A stretch of DNA of 64,000 nt from Agreia sp. COWG. GTDB lineage: Bacteria > Actinomycetota > Actinomycetes > Actinomycetales > Microbacteriaceae. A program made the translations under genes and the position numbers. Position 1 is the first letter of the stretch, and each line of letters begins with the position of its first letter. A model generated the notes under the pieces. That model did not search any database. It worked only from the letters and a program-made list of their open reading frames with translations, and was not told where the DNA came from. Where the stretch lies: NCBI RefSeq assembly GCF_904528075.1, contig NZ_LR882035.1, positions 1,860,001 through 1,924,000 of the forward strand, written 5' to 3'. Below, one piece after another: positions 34,308 to 43,491 of the stretch.

Positions 34308-35498
34308 GTGCTTCGCATCGCACTTGTCTGCCTGCACACCTCGCCGGCAGACGAACCGGGTTCGGGCGACGCCGGCGGCATGAATGTCGTCGTGCTCCAC
34401 CAGGCCCGCTCCCTCGCCTCGCTCGGACACCGGGTCGACATCGTCACCCGACGATCCACGCCCTCGGCGGCGTCGTCGATCGCGCTCGATGAGCGCCTCA
34501 CACTGCGACTCATCGATGCCGGACCCGCACACCCGATCGCCAAGGGAGATCACGAGGCCGTCATCGACGACTTCGCTCGCGAGCTTGCTGCCCTCGGTCC
34601 GTACGACGTCATGCACTCGCATCACTGGTTCTCAGGAATGGCGGCGCTGCCGGTGGCTCGCGCACAGGGAATCCCCCACGTGCAGAGCTTCCACAGCATC
34701 GCGGCCGACGACTCCACCCCGTTGTCCGAGGGCGAGCGAGCGGAATCGGGTGGCCGCATGGCCGGTGAATCCTGGCTCGCTCGCGAGTCCGACGCCATCG
34801 TGGCCGTCAGTGAGGCCGAGGCTCTCACCATCCGGCACCGACTGGGAGGGATGTCGCAGCGCATCCGCGTCGTGACGCCCGGCGTCGACAGTGCGGCGTT
34901 CGCCCCCCGCTCAGAAGCGGACGAGCCCAGCGAGCCCTACGCGGTTGTCGCTGCTCGCCTGCAGCCCCTCAAGGGCCTCGACCTCGCCATCGAGGCAATC
35001 GCAGCCATGCATGCCGACATCCGGCCCCGCCTCATCGTGTCAGGCGACGCTTCGGCCGACTTCGAGGGCTATGTCGACGATCTCCGCGCCCTCGCCACGT
35101 CGCGGGAAATAGGCGACTCCGTCGAGTTCATCGGCCCGCAATCCCGGGCGCAGCTGGCCACCCTCTTTCGGCATGCTCGCGTCGTACTCATCCCGTCTCA
35201 CTCCGAGACCTACGGATTGGTCGCGCTCGAAGCCGCGGCCAGTGCCGTGCCGGTCGTGGCTGCGGCGGCGGGCGGGCTTCGCGAGGCCGTCGTCGACGGC
35301 GAGACTGGCCGCGTGCTCGAGAGCAGGGACCCGCACGTCTGGGCGACGGCCATCACCGAACTCCTCACGAACACGCGCGGTGCCGACGCGCTCTCCCAGA
35401 ACGCTCGGCAGCGCGCCGAGACCCTCAGCTGGCTGCGTTCGGCGGAGGGCCTCTTGGCCGTCTACGTCTCGCTCGAACCAATGCCCGATGTCGCCTGA
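34308..35498 (+). CDS. GT4 glycosyltransferase, MshA-like
   Basis: A 396-residue GT-B enzyme. 'GSGDAGGMNVVVLHQARSL' and 'MHSHHWFSGMAALPVA' near the start are characteristic of MshA, which transfers GlcNAc to inositol 3-phosphate in mycothiol synthesis. 'SHSETYGLVALEAAA' is the UDP-sugar-binding E-x7-E motif. The next gene encodes an MshB-like deacetylase, which supports the mycothiol reading, although other GT4 enzymes look similar. GTG 34308 comes one base after the upstream stop; no strong Shine-Dalgarno sequence is visible. Confidence 0.75.
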   Translation: MLRIALVCLHTSPADEPGSGDAGGMNVVVLHQARSLASLGHRVDIVTRRSTPSAASSIALDERLTLRLIDAGPAHPIAKGDHEAVIDDFARELAALGPYDVMHSHHWFSGMAALPVARAQGIPHVQSFHSIAADDSTPLSEGERAESGGRMAGESWLARESDAIVAVSEAEALTIRHRLGGMSQRIRVVTPGVDSAAFAPRSEADEPSEPYAVVAARLQPLKGLDLAIEAIAAMHADIRPRLIVSGDASADFEGYVDDLRALATSREIGDSVEFIGPQSRAQLATLFRHARVVLIPSHSETYGLVALEAAASAVPVVAAAAGGLREAVVDGETGRVLESRDPHVWATAITELLTNTRGADALSQNARQRAETLSWLRSAEGLLAVYVSLEPMPDVA

Positions 35499-36252
35499 GC
35501 GACGACGTCGCGATGGCATCCTCGCCGACATCGAGAGCGTGCTGTTCGTGCACGCCCATCCCGACGACGAGACCCTCGCAACGGGTGCTCTGATCGCTGA
35601 GCTGGTCTCTCGTGGAATCATCGTCTCTCTGCTCACGGCCACGCGCGGGGAGCGCGGGGAGATCGTCGAGGGCGTCCTGCGCGCAGACACCGACCCCGAG
35701 ACGCTGTCACGGATCCGGGAACAGGAACTGCGGAGCGCGTGCCTGGCGCTCGGCATCACCCAGCATTTCTGGCTCGGCCAGGCGCCGGCCCGGGCCGAAG
35801 GTCTGCCGGACACACTCTATGCGGACTCCGGAATGCTCTGGATCCGCGAAGGCCTGGCGGGGCCGGCAGCCGATGTGAGCTCCGACGCGCTCGCCACCGC
35901 ACCAATGGCCACCGTGACGGCCGATGTCGCCGCGCTCATCTCGTCTGCTCGCCCCTCTCTCGTCGTCAGCTACGACGCCGCGGGCGGCTACGGCCACCCC
36001 GATCACGTGCGTGTGCACGAGGCGAGCGTCGCAGCGTGCGCCCTGACATCGACGCCCTACGCCGAGGTCGTCGCAGAGCGGGGCAGCGACGTCGAGTGGT
36101 TCGATCTCGAGCACCGCCTGCCGCAGGTCGTGACGGCGCTTCGCTCCCATGCGACACAACTGAGCGTCGACGGCGATGACGTCGTGCACTCCGGCGGCCA
36201 GCGCCACGCGATTCCCACGTCGACGGGCCTGCGGATGTTCAACAGAGCGTGA
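35488..36252 (+). CDS. PIG-L family deacetylase, MshB-like
   Basis: A 254-residue zinc-dependent N-acetylglucosaminide deacetylase fold. 'HAHPDDETLATGAL' (residues ~22-35) provides the HPDDE zinc/catalytic motif, and 'GGYGHPDHVRVHEAS' provides the third zinc-binding His. MshB removes acetate from GlcNAc-inositol in mycothiol synthesis; the preceding MshA-like gene supports this. It is shorter than M. tuberculosis MshB (about 300 residues). ATG 35488 overlaps the preceding gene by 11 bp. Confidence 0.75.
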   Translation: MSPERRRRDGILADIESVLFVHAHPDDETLATGALIAELVSRGIIVSLLTATRGERGEIVEGVLRADTDPETLSRIREQELRSACLALGITQHFWLGQAPARAEGLPDTLYADSGMLWIREGLAGPAADVSSDALATAPMATVTADVAALISSARPSLVVSYDAAGGYGHPDHVRVHEASVAACALTSTPYAEVVAERGSDVEWFDLEHRLPQVVTALRSHATQLSVDGDDVVHSGGQRHAIPTSTGLRMFNRA

Positions 36253-36263
36253 TAGCAACACGA

Positions 36264-36660
36264 TGGTGGAGATGCGGGGAATTGAACCCCGGTCCACTGC
36301 TGTGATTCTGCGCCTTCTACGGGCGTATCCTGTTGAGTCGTTCTACTCGGCCCCGAACCTTGCTACAGGCATCTGGTTCGACGGGCCCAGCCCGAGTGCA
36401 AGTCCCTCCGCGCCCTCTGGCGTAACGCGGAAGCAATCTCTCTGGATGTCGCCAGAACCCGGGTAGAGAGCATTCCCGGACTGACGGTCTCTATTTAGTG
36501 CTTAGAAGAGAACTACGCCGCGAGGGCGAAGTCTGCCTGAGCAGAGACAGTGCGGTTTGATTTGGCACTTATTGTTTTTCAGAGATCGTTTACGAGATAA
36601 CCCTGAATCCTCGACCCGCTTCTCGCAGTTTCGCAGGCAATGTCGAAACCGATCATCCCC
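36264..36660 (-). ncRNA. ssrA: Transfer-messenger RNA
   Basis: The 5' end GGGGATGATCGG (36660) pairs with the 3' CATCTCC-ACCA (36264) as a 7-bp tRNA-like acceptor stem with encoded CCA, and the T arm GGTTCAATTCC is visible. The mRNA-like part (36566-36513) encodes the tag AKSNRTVSAQADFALAA followed by TAG; translation resumes at GCC. Length is 397 nt. It rescues stalled ribosomes with SmpB, whose gene is 1.7 kb away. I did not trace the pseudoknots. Confidence 0.95.
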
Positions 36661-36781
36661 AAGCTGGGTCGCTATCACGCTCTGTTGAATTAGGAGTTGC
36701 ACACGAGCACCTGATCGGTGCAGCCCTCAATACTACGACAGATATCGGCACAGTGCCAGCATGCGCCACATCGGCCGAGGC
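36661..36781. other. Short intergenic region upstream of tmRNA
   Basis: About 120 bp between tmRNA and the SIMPL gene. It should hold the ssrA promoter on the minus strand, but I see only weak candidates (TAGCGA about 9 nt before the RNA, TAGTAT further up). Confidence 0.3.
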
Positions 36782-36787
36782 TAGGGT
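36782..36787 (+). promoter_or_regulatory. -10 hexamer of the SIMPL gene (leaderless type)
   Basis: TAGGGT, 6 nt before ATG 36794. Confidence 0.5.
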
Positions 36788-36793
36788 GAATCC

Positions 36794-37468
36794 ATGAGCG
36801 AGACCATCATCACCGTCACCGGCACTGCCAGCATGCACCGCTCTCCCGAGCGCGCCACGGCAGCCCTCACCCTGGGCTTCGAGGGCGAAGACAAAGAGAG
36901 CGTCCTCGAGCTGACCAAGCAGCTGCACGCCGAGGTCTCGGGGGGCCTCCGCGCTCTTCACGATCCCGTCGCAGACGCTGTCACACGATGGAGCGCCGAT
37001 CAGGTGAGCGTCTGGGGGCAGAGACCGTGGAGCCCGGATGGAACACGGCTAGCCCCGGTTTACCACGCGACGACGCGTGTGACGGCGCGCTTCCGAGACA
37101 TCACTGCGTTGGCCACCTGGGTCGACACGGTTGCCTTGAAAGACGGTGTCACCGTCGACTCGGTCACCTGGAGCCTGACGGCGACGACGGATGCGGCCCT
37201 CGTCGCGGACACCCAGGCGAACGCGATCCGGGCCGCTCGCTCGAAGGCAGAGGGGTACGCGGCGGCCCTCGGTCTTTCACACGTGCGCGCCCTGGCCGTG
37301 GCAGACCCTGGCATGCTGACCAACGGGGAGGCCGGGGGGCCTCCGGTCGGTGCCCTGCGGCTGATGTCGCACGAGATGGGGAAGTCGAGCGGTCCCGCAT
37401 TCGATCTCACCCCGGCCGATATCACCATCTCCGCCACGGTCGACGCACGATTCGCGGCCTCGGCATGA
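36794..37468 (+). CDS. SIMPL (DUF541) domain protein
   Basis: A 224-residue SIMPL/DUF541 protein: 'ITVTGTASMHRSPERATAAL' at the start and 'RAARSKAEGYAAALGLSHVRALAVAD' in the second half (split here) are typical. No signal peptide or membrane segment is visible, unlike exported relatives. The family's function is poorly defined; some members act in oxidative stress or as periplasmic scaffolds. It overlaps the SDR gene by ATGA. Confidence 0.85.
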   Translation: MSETIITVTGTASMHRSPERATAALTLGFEGEDKESVLELTKQLHAEVSGGLRALHDPVADAVTRWSADQVSVWGQRPWSPDGTRLAPVYHATTRVTARFRDITALATWVDTVALKDGVTVDSVTWSLTATTDAALVADTQANAIRAARSKAEGYAAALGLSHVRALAVADPGMLTNGEAGGPPVGALRLMSHEMGKSSGPAFDLTPADITISATVDARFAASA

Positions 37469-38379
37469 GCCTCGCCCGCGACCTCGCAGGCCGCACGATG
37501 GTCGTCACAGGCGCGAACGCCGGCCTCGGCTACTTCGCCGCCGAGCAGCTCGCCGCGCGGGGTGCGCACATCGTGATCGCCAGTCGAAGCGAGACGAAGG
37601 CGCACAGTGCGATCGCGTCGCTTCGCACCCACGTTCGCGCCCTTGTGCCGCCCACCTTCGTGCACCTCGACCTCGCCGACCTCGCCAGCGTCTCGCGGGC
37701 CGCATCCGAACTCACCACGATGGGGCCGATCGACGCGGTGATCACCAACGCCGGCGTACTGGAGGGCTCTGCCGCTGGCCGCACACGAGACGGTTTCGAG
37801 ACCATGTTCGGCACGAACCACCTCGGCCACTTCGCCCTCGTAGCGCTCCTTCTTCCTGCCCTCCGTGCCAGCCCGGGATCGCGCGTCGTGCACCTGGGCA
37901 GCATCAGTCACAGGTTCTACGCCCTCGATCTCGACGATCCGCAGCAGCAACGTCGGTTCACCAGCTTCCGCGCCTACGCCCGCTCGAAGCTCGCCGTCAT
38001 GACGTTCGCGTTCGAACTCGACCTGCGCTTGAAGGCCGCCGGCCTCGACGTGAGGAGTATCGTCGCCCACCCCGGTTTCGCCGTGGACCAGCTCACCCCG
38101 ACGCGCCGAGGAGTGACGCCGGTCGAGCCGGGCGGCACCACACTGAAGACGGTGCTCCGCACCGTCTCGCAGGGCAAGGATTCGGGCGCCGAACCCATCG
38201 TGTTCGCCGCCACCGACGACTACCTGCGCGGGGGCGAATACGTCGGACCGGCCGGTTGGCAGCAGCTCAGAGGGCGGCCTCGCGTGACCGCGGCAAAAGA
38301 CTGGTCTCGCGATCGGGCGACCGCGGCCCGGCTGTGGGCGATCTCGGAAACCCTCACCGGAACATCCATAGCCCTGTAA
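37465..38379 (+). CDS. Short-chain dehydrogenase (retinol-dehydrogenase-like)
   Basis: A 304-residue SDR. 'VVTGANAGLGYFAAEQLA' is the cofactor motif, 'ITNAGV' follows, and 'YARSKLAVMTFAFELD' gives the catalytic YxxxK. The pattern and C-terminus resemble the WW-oxidoreductase/retinol dehydrogenase-like group often found in actinobacteria. Substrate unknown. ATG 37465 overlaps the SIMPL stop by ATGA. It ends 9 bp from the convergent smpB. Confidence 0.88.
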   Translation: MSLARDLAGRTMVVTGANAGLGYFAAEQLAARGAHIVIASRSETKAHSAIASLRTHVRALVPPTFVHLDLADLASVSRAASELTTMGPIDAVITNAGVLEGSAAGRTRDGFETMFGTNHLGHFALVALLLPALRASPGSRVVHLGSISHRFYALDLDDPQQQRRFTSFRAYARSKLAVMTFAFELDLRLKAAGLDVRSIVAHPGFAVDQLTPTRRGVTPVEPGGTTLKTVLRTVSQGKDSGAEPIVFAATDDYLRGGEYVGPAGWQQLRGRPRVTAAKDWSRDRATAARLWAISETLTGTSIAL

Positions 38380-38388
38380 GGCAAAGGG

Positions 38389-38865
38389 TCAGTCGCCGAG
38401 ATTGCGCCGAGCCGACATGGCCCTGTCGGATTCGCGCTTGTCCTGCCGCTCGCGCAGCGTCTGCCGCTTGTCGTACTCGCGCTTGCCCTTCGCCACGGCC
38501 AACTCGACCTTGGCGCGCCCGTCGCTGAAGTAGAGCTGAAGCGGAATGAGGGTGTAACCGCCCTCTTTCGTCTTGTTGTGCAGCTTGAGGATCTGCTCTT
38601 TGTGCAGCAGAAGCTTGCGCTTACGCCTCGGCGTGTGGTTGTTCCACGTGCCCTGGCTGTATTCGGGGATGTGCACGGCGTCGAGCCAGGCCTCGCCGTT
38701 CTCGATGAACGCATAGCCGTCGACGAGCGAGGCGCGCCCCATGCGCAACGACTTGACCTCCGTGCCGTTCAAGACCATTCCGGCCTCATACGTCGACTCG
38801 ATGGTGTAATCGTGCCGGGCCTTGCGGTTGGTCGCAACGACCTTCTGACCGCTCTCCTTGGGCAC
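38389..38865 (-). CDS. smpB: SsrA-binding protein
   Basis: A 158-residue tmRNA-binding protein. '[20 protein letters not shown]' opens the barrel, followed by '[12 protein letters not shown]', '[12 protein letters not shown]' and the basic C-terminal tail '[14 protein letters not shown]', which probes the ribosomal A site. GTG 38865 has CAGGAG upstream at 5 nt. It sits at the end of the prfB-ftsE-ftsX-smpB series. The ssrA RNA it serves lies 1.7 kb downstream, beyond two oppositely oriented genes. Confidence 0.96.
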   Translation of the reverse strand: MPKESGQKVVATNRKARHDYTIESTYEAGMVLNGTEVKSLRMGRASLVDGYAFIENGEAWLDAVHIPEYSQGTWNNHTPRRKRKLLLHKEQILKLHNKTKEGGYTLIPLQLYFSDGRAKVELAVAKGKREYDKRQTLRERQDKRESDRAMSARRNLGD

Positions 38866-38950
38866 GTTGGCTCCTGACGCTATTCCTGTGCCTCACCTCG
38901 CGTGCTGCAGCCGTCCAGTATACGCCCGGGGCTGCGGACTGCGGACGAGA

Positions 38951-39862
38951 TCAGACCTTGAGGTACCGGGTGATCGCGAACTTCGCCGACAGGGCAGCGA
39001 GCACCGCTCCGACCAGCACGAGGATCGGCGCGACGATGAGTGCATCGGAGGTCGTGACGAACGAGGTGAAGGGCAATTGCTCGAGCAGCCAGCCCTGCAC
39101 GAAGAACTTGACGATCGACCAGATCGCGAGCCCGGCGAGGGCCGATCCGATGAGCGAGGCGATCACACCCTCGATGATGAAGGGCGTCTGAATGAATCTG
39201 TTCGATGCGCCGACCAGCCTCATGATGCCGAGCTCCCTGCGTCTCGAGAACGCCGAGAGGCGGATGGTCGTAGCGATCAGCAGAACGGCCGCGATCAGCA
39301 TGACTGCAGCGACGGCGATGGCGGTGTAGCTGGCCGAATTGAGCACGGTGAAGATCTGCTCGAGATAGCTGCGCTGGTCGGTCACGCTCTCGACGCCGGG
39401 GAACCCGGACAGGCTCTCGACGAGCACGGCCGACTGGGTCGGGTCGACCAGATTCACCCAGTACGTCTGCGGAAGCAGATCGGGGGTCACGTAGTCGGTG
39501 ACGGGGTTGCCCTTGAACTGGGTCTGGAAGTTCGCGAACGCCTGGTCGTGATCCTCGAAGTAGTACTTGTCGATGAAGGGCTTGAGCGTCGGACCGTCGA
39601 GCTGGGCCTTGACCGCATTGATCTGGTCTTGCGAGACCTCGCCGTTGCAGGTGTCACCCGTGTCCGTGGCTGTGCAGAGATAGACGGCCACTTGGGCCTT
39701 GTCGTACCAGTAGTTCTTCATCTGGCCGATCTGCATCTGCAACAGAATGGCCGTGCCGACGAACGTCAGTGAGATGAAGGTGACGAGCACGACAGAGATG
39801 ACCATCGAGACGTTGCGCCTGAGGCCGGTGCCGACCTCGCCGAAGATGAGTGCGAGTCTCAC
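38951..39862 (-). CDS. ftsX: Cell division permease FtsX
   Basis: A 303-residue membrane subunit of the FtsEX complex, which regulates peptidoglycan hydrolases during division. There is one N-terminal membrane helix (~20-45), a ~120-residue extracellular domain containing 'CTATDTGDTCNG' (two Cys likely disulfide-bonded) and three C-terminal helices. 'SAFSRRRELGIMRLVGAS' is the FtsX-type cytoplasmic loop. It overlaps ftsE by 4 bp. Confidence 0.95.
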   Translation of the reverse strand: MRLALIFGEVGTGLRRNVSMVISVVLVTFISLTFVGTAILLQMQIGQMKNYWYDKAQVAVYLCTATDTGDTCNGEVSQDQINAVKAQLDGPTLKPFIDKYYFEDHDQAFANFQTQFKGNPVTDYVTPDLLPQTYWVNLVDPTQSAVLVESLSGFPGVESVTDQRSYLEQIFTVLNSASYTAIAVAAVMLIAAVLLIATTIRLSAFSRRRELGIMRLVGASNRFIQTPFIIEGVIASLIGSALAGLAIWSIVKFFVQGWLLEQLPFTSFVTTSDALIVAPILVLVGAVLAALSAKFAITRYLKV

Positions 39863-40920
39863 GAGGTGGGTCCTACGTTCTGGTCTTTGGGGTCGATGCG
39901 TTCGCCCGGCGCGCGGAGTCCGAGCTTCTCAGCCAGTCCGAGCTGGTCGGTCACGGGGTCGGTGGCCCCGCGCGGGTCGGTGGTCGGCTCGGCCTGCTGT
40001 GGAGCAGACGGAGACGGCGACGGCGACGCGACGGGGGCGTAGGGCGAGGATTCGGCGGCCGCACGCGGGGCCGGTTCGGGGCGGGATGCCGGTTCGGGAG
40101 CCTGCCGCGGCGTGGCCGGCTGCGAGGTGGGAGGCGGGAAGCCGGAAGCGGTCTTGCTCGAGCCGCTGCTTCCCCGGGTCATGCCGGGAATACCGATCTC
40201 GGCCGTCATGCCGCTGTCGCGCAGGGCGATCTCTGCGGTCATGCCGTAGCCGCCCTGCAGTTCGTCGCGCACGATCTCGCCCTGCACCAGCTCGACGACC
40301 CTGCGCTGCATCTGGTCGACGATGGCGTTGTCGTGAGTGGCCATGATCACCGTGGTTCCGCCGGCGTTGATGCGTTGCAGCACCTGCATGATGCCACCAC
40401 TCGTGAGCGGGTCGAGGTTACCGGTCGGCTCGTCGGCGAGCAGGATGGCCGGCTTGTTCACGACCGCGCGGGCGATGGCCACTCGCTGCTGCTCACCACC
40501 GGAGAGCTCGTGCGGCAGTCGGTTGGCCTTCTCGTTGAGCCCCACCATGGCGAGCACATCGGGCACGGCCTCTTGGATGAACCCGCGCGACTTGCCGATG
40601 ACCTGAAGAGTGAACGCCACGTTGTCGAAGACGTTCTTGTTGGGCAGCAGGCGGAAGTCCTGGAAGACGACGCCGAGGTTGCGCCTGAAGTAGGGCACCT
40701 TGCGCGACGAGATCGTGCCCAGGTCTTGGCCGAGAACGTGGATGCTGCCGCTGGTGGGCTTGTCTTCTTTCAGCACCAGTCGCAGAAAGCTCGACTTGCC
40801 GGAGCCTGAGGCACCGACGAGGAATACGAACTCCCCACGCAGGATCTCGAGGTCGACACTGTTGAGCGCGGGCTTCTTTGTTCCCCGGTAGATCTGGGAT
40901 ACGTGATCAAATCGAATCAT
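39859..40920 (-). CDS. ftsE: Cell division ATPase FtsE with long C-terminal extension
   Basis: A 353-residue ABC ATPase. Walker A 'GASGSGKSS' (36-44), signature '[12 protein letters not shown]' and Walker B '[12 protein letters not shown]' are intact, ending near residue 225. About 125 further residues are unusual: they contain two 'MTAEI' repeats and then a Pro/Ser/Ala-rich stretch before '[12 protein letters not shown]'. FtsE proteins are normally about 220-230 residues. ATG 40920 has a TAAGCT hexamer 9 nt upstream. With FtsX it links division to wall hydrolysis. Confidence 0.95.
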   Translation of the reverse strand: MIRFDHVSQIYRGTKKPALNSVDLEILRGEFVFLVGASGSGKSSFLRLVLKEDKPTSGSIHVLGQDLGTISSRKVPYFRRNLGVVFQDFRLLPNKNVFDNVAFTLQVIGKSRGFIQEAVPDVLAMVGLNEKANRLPHELSGGEQQRVAIARAVVNKPAILLADEPTGNLDPLTSGGIMQVLQRINAGGTTVIMATHDNAIVDQMQRRVVELVQGEIVRDELQGGYGMTAEIALRDSGMTAEIGIPGMTRGSSGSSKTASGFPPPTSQPATPRQAPEPASRPEPAPRAAAESSPYAPVASPSPSPSAPQQAEPTTDPRGATDPVTDQLGLAEKLGLRAPGERIDPKDQNVGPTS

Positions 40921-40929
40921 GGCGTCATG

Positions 40930-40935
40930 AGCTTA
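40930..40935 (-). promoter_or_regulatory. -10 hexamer of ftsE (near-leaderless)
   Basis: TAAGCT on the minus strand, 9 nt before ATG 40920. Confidence 0.35.
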
Positions 40936-41031
40936 AGCAGGCGATGCACGCACCCGCCGCGCGACTCGCCACGGCGCGCCGATTGCCAGCGGAGTCTGAA
41001 CGATTGCCCGACGCCCGCTTTGAACGGGCGG

Positions 41032-42138
41032 TTACGACACCTTCTGCTTGCGCCACCGGATGCCGGCCGAGATGAAGCCGTCGAGCTCGCCGTCGAAGAC
41101 GTTGGAGGGATTGTTCGACTCGTAGTCGGTGCGCAGGTCTTTCACCATCTGATACGGAGCAAGCACGTAGCTGCGCATCTGGTCGCCCCAGCTCGCGGTG
41201 ATGACCCCGGCGAGTTCTTTCTTCTTCGCGTTCTCTTCGTCACGCTGCAGCAGCAGCAGGCGGGACTGCAGCACGCGGAGCGCGGCTGCACGGTTCTGGA
41301 TCTGGCTCTTCTCGTTCTGACAGCTCACCACGATGCCCGTGGGCAGGTGGGTGATGCGAACGGCCGAATCCGTGGTGTTGACCGACTGGCCACCCGGGCC
41401 CGACGAGCGGAAGACATCCACCCGGATGTCGCTCTCGGGAACATCGACGGACTCGGTCTGCGCGATCAGGGGAATGACCTCGACGGCCGCGAAGCTGGTC
41501 TGGCGCTTGCCCGCGGAGTTGAACGGGCTCATGCGCACGAGGCGGTGCGTTCCCGCCTCGACCGAAAGGGTGCCGAAGGCATAGGGTGCGTCGACCTCGA
41601 AGGTGGCGCTCTTGATGCCCGCCTCCTCGGCGTAGCTGGTGTCGAGCACCGTGACCGAATAGCCGTGCTGCTCGGAGTAGCGAAGGTACATGCGCAGCAG
41701 CATCTCGGCGAAGTCCGCGGCGTCGACGCCGCCGGCGCCCGCGCGAATGGTGATGACCGCGGCCCGGGGGTCGTATTCGCCGTTCAAGAGGGTCTGTACC
41801 TCGAGTTCGCCCAAAAGCTTGGTGAGACTCACGAGCTCGGCCTGCGCCTCTTCGGCCGATTCCTCGTCGCCCTCGGAGTTGATGAGCTCGACCATGATCT
41901 CGAGGTCTTCCAGGCGAGACGTGATGCTCGTGACCTTCGCCAGGTCTGCCTGGGCGTGCGAGAGAGCACTGGTCACCTTCTGGGCCTTCTCCGTGTCGTC
42001 CCAGAGGTCGGGAACCCCGGCCTGGGCGCTCAGCTCGTCGATGCGCGTCTTCAGCTCGTCGACGTCGATGACGCTGAGGATGTCGCGGAAGGTGGAGCGG
42101 AGGGCAGTGATCTGCTCGGTGAAATCTAGTTCCTGCAT
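41032..42138 (-). CDS. prfB: Peptide chain release factor 2
   Basis: A 368-residue RF2 that recognises UGA and UAA. The anticodon-like tripeptide is in '[10 protein letters not shown]' (SPF) and the hydrolysis loop is '[10 protein letters not shown]' (GGQ). The open frame from ATG 42138 is uninterrupted, so the programmed +1 frameshift of E. coli prfB is absent. ATG 42138 is 10 nt after TAGGCT. It is followed by ftsE after 110 bp. Confidence 0.96.
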   Translation of the reverse strand: MQELDFTEQITALRSTFRDILSVIDVDELKTRIDELSAQAGVPDLWDDTEKAQKVTSALSHAQADLAKVTSITSRLEDLEIMVELINSEGDEESAEEAQAELVSLTKLLGELEVQTLLNGEYDPRAAVITIRAGAGGVDAADFAEMLLRMYLRYSEQHGYSVTVLDTSYAEEAGIKSATFEVDAPYAFGTLSVEAGTHRLVRMSPFNSAGKRQTSFAAVEVIPLIAQTESVDVPESDIRVDVFRSSGPGGQSVNTTDSAVRITHLPTGIVVSCQNEKSQIQNRAAALRVLQSRLLLLQRDEENAKKKELAGVITASWGDQMRSYVLAPYQMVKDLRTDYESNNPSNVFDGELDGFISAGIRWRKQKVS

Positions 42139-42148
42139 GGTGCAGACC

Positions 42149-42188
42149 AGCCTACCGGGCGGCCGCCCCGGCTCCCCCGGCGTACAGT
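42149..42188. promoter_or_regulatory. Divergent -10 hexamers of prfB and MFS gene
   Basis: TAGGCT on the minus strand (42154-42149) for prfB and TACAGT on the plus strand (42183-42188) for the MFS gene, each 10 nt from its ATG. Confidence 0.4.
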
Positions 42189-42198
42189 GGATGCCGAC

Positions 42199-43491
42199 AT
42201 GAGCGACGCGCACACAGGGTTCCAGTTCCGATCGATCGCCCTCCCCGCTCTTCTGCCCTCTCTGCTCTTCGCCATCGGCGAGGGGTCGATCATCCCCATC
42301 ATTCCCGCCATTGCGCAGAACCTCGGTGCCGGCCTCGCGCTCGCGGGCTTCATCGCCGCGATGATCATGGTGGGCGAGCTGATCGGCGACATCCCCAGTG
42401 GCTGGATCGTGAGTCGCATCGGCGAGAGGCGTGCCATGGTGGGCGCGTCCCTGGTCTCGATCGTGGGCGTCGCAATCTGCATCGTCTCGACGGGCCCCTG
42501 GATGCTGGCGGCGGGCATCTTTCTCATCGGGCTGTCGTCCGCCACCTTCGCCCTCGCTCGACACGCCTTCATGACCACCTTCGTTCCGGTCGAGTTCCGC
42601 GCCCGCGCGCTCTCGACACTCGGCGGAACCTTCAGGGCCGGGTGGTTCGTCGGCCCGTTCATAGCGGCCGGGCTCATCGCGCTGACGGCCCACGCAGAGA
42701 TCGTGTTCTGGGTTCACCTCGCCATGGCCATCGCCGTCATCGTTCTGCTCATCGTCATGCCCGATCCCACGGTCAAGGCCGCGCACCTGCAGCCGGTCGC
42801 GGCGGCGGAATCGGGGTCACGCGCGCCGCAGCCGAGGGTGGAGACAGACGGCGAGCACCTCGTCGCCGAGGAATCGAACGGACTCTTCCGCACCATCTGG
42901 CTCTTCCGCGGAGTTCTCGTGCGGCTCGGCTCCGGCGTCGCGATCGTGGGCGCCATGCGCGCGAGCCGCTCGGTCATCCTGCCGCTCTGGGCCGTGAGCC
43001 TCGGCCTCTCGGAGAGCAACACCGCGCTCATCATCGGGCTCGGCGGAGCAATGGACTTCGCCCTCTTCTATGCCAGCGGCCAGATCATGGACAGGTTCGG
43101 TCGGCTGTGGAGCGTCGTGCCGTCTCTGCTCGGCCTCGGCACAGGGATGCTCGTGCTCGGTTTCACGCACGACGTTCCGAACGCCGTGGCCTGGTTCATC
43201 GGCGTGACCGTGCTCACCGGCCTCGCGAACGGCATCGGCAGCGGCATTCTGATGACCCTCGGCGCCGACCTCGCTCCGAAGAACGACCCGGCGCCGTTTC
43301 TCGGCGCCTTCCGGTTCACCGGCGACGCGGGAACGGCGGCCGCTCCCCTGCTCGTAGCCCTGCTGGTCGCCGTCTCGACGCTGTCGCTCGCGACCGGGGT
43401 CATGGGCGTCGTCGGCATCCTCGGCGCCGGCATCATGCTGCGCTACGTTCCCCGTTACGTGTCGCGGAGGCCCGGCCGATCCTCGGCCTGA
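42199..43491 (+). CDS. MFS transporter (putative exporter)
   Basis: A 430-residue 12-helix MFS protein. '[19 protein letters not shown]' is the loop 2-3 signature near residue 65. A charged loop separates the two six-helix halves near residue 195. Family resemblance is to drug/arabinose exporters; the substrate is unknown. It overlaps the convergent MFS gene on the other strand by 37 bp. ATG 42199 is preferred over the in-frame GTG 42187. Confidence 0.85.
   Translation: MSDAHTGFQFRSIALPALLPSLLFAIGEGSIIPIIPAIAQNLGAGLALAGFIAAMIMVGELIGDIPSGWIVSRIGERRAMVGASLVSIVGVAICIVSTGPWMLAAGIFLIGLSSATFALARHAFMTTFVPVEFRARALSTLGGTFRAGWFVGPFIAAGLIALTAHAEIVFWVHLAMAIAVIVLLIVMPDPTVKAAHLQPVAAAESGSRAPQPRVETDGEHLVAEESNGLFRTIWLFRGVLVRLGSGVAIVGAMRASRSVILPLWAVSLGLSESNTALIIGLGGAMDFALFYASGQIMDRFGRLWSVVPSLLGLGTGMLVLGFTHDVPNAVAWFIGVTVLTGLANGIGSGILMTLGADLAPKNDPAPFLGAFRFTGDAGTAAAPLLVALLVAVSTLSLATGVMGVVGILGAGIMLRYVPRYVSRRPGRSSA

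Noticed and set aside
36176..36466. Short plus-strand frame over the tmRNA 3' half
   Set aside because: It crosses the acceptor stem and T arm of ssrA; the RNA explains the sequence.
36264..36660. tmRNA as an integration site for a mobile element
   Set aside because: No integrase, no duplicated 3' end of ssrA and no base-composition break nearby; the MshB-like gene ends 12 bp past the 3' end.
41032..42138. Programmed frameshift in prfB
   Set aside because: The frame is continuous from ATG 42138 with no in-frame UGA near codon 26.
43455..43491. Overlap of two MFS genes as a sign of a fused or broken gene
   Set aside because: The genes are convergent, belong to different MFS classes and both frames are intact; the overlap covers only the C-terminal tails.
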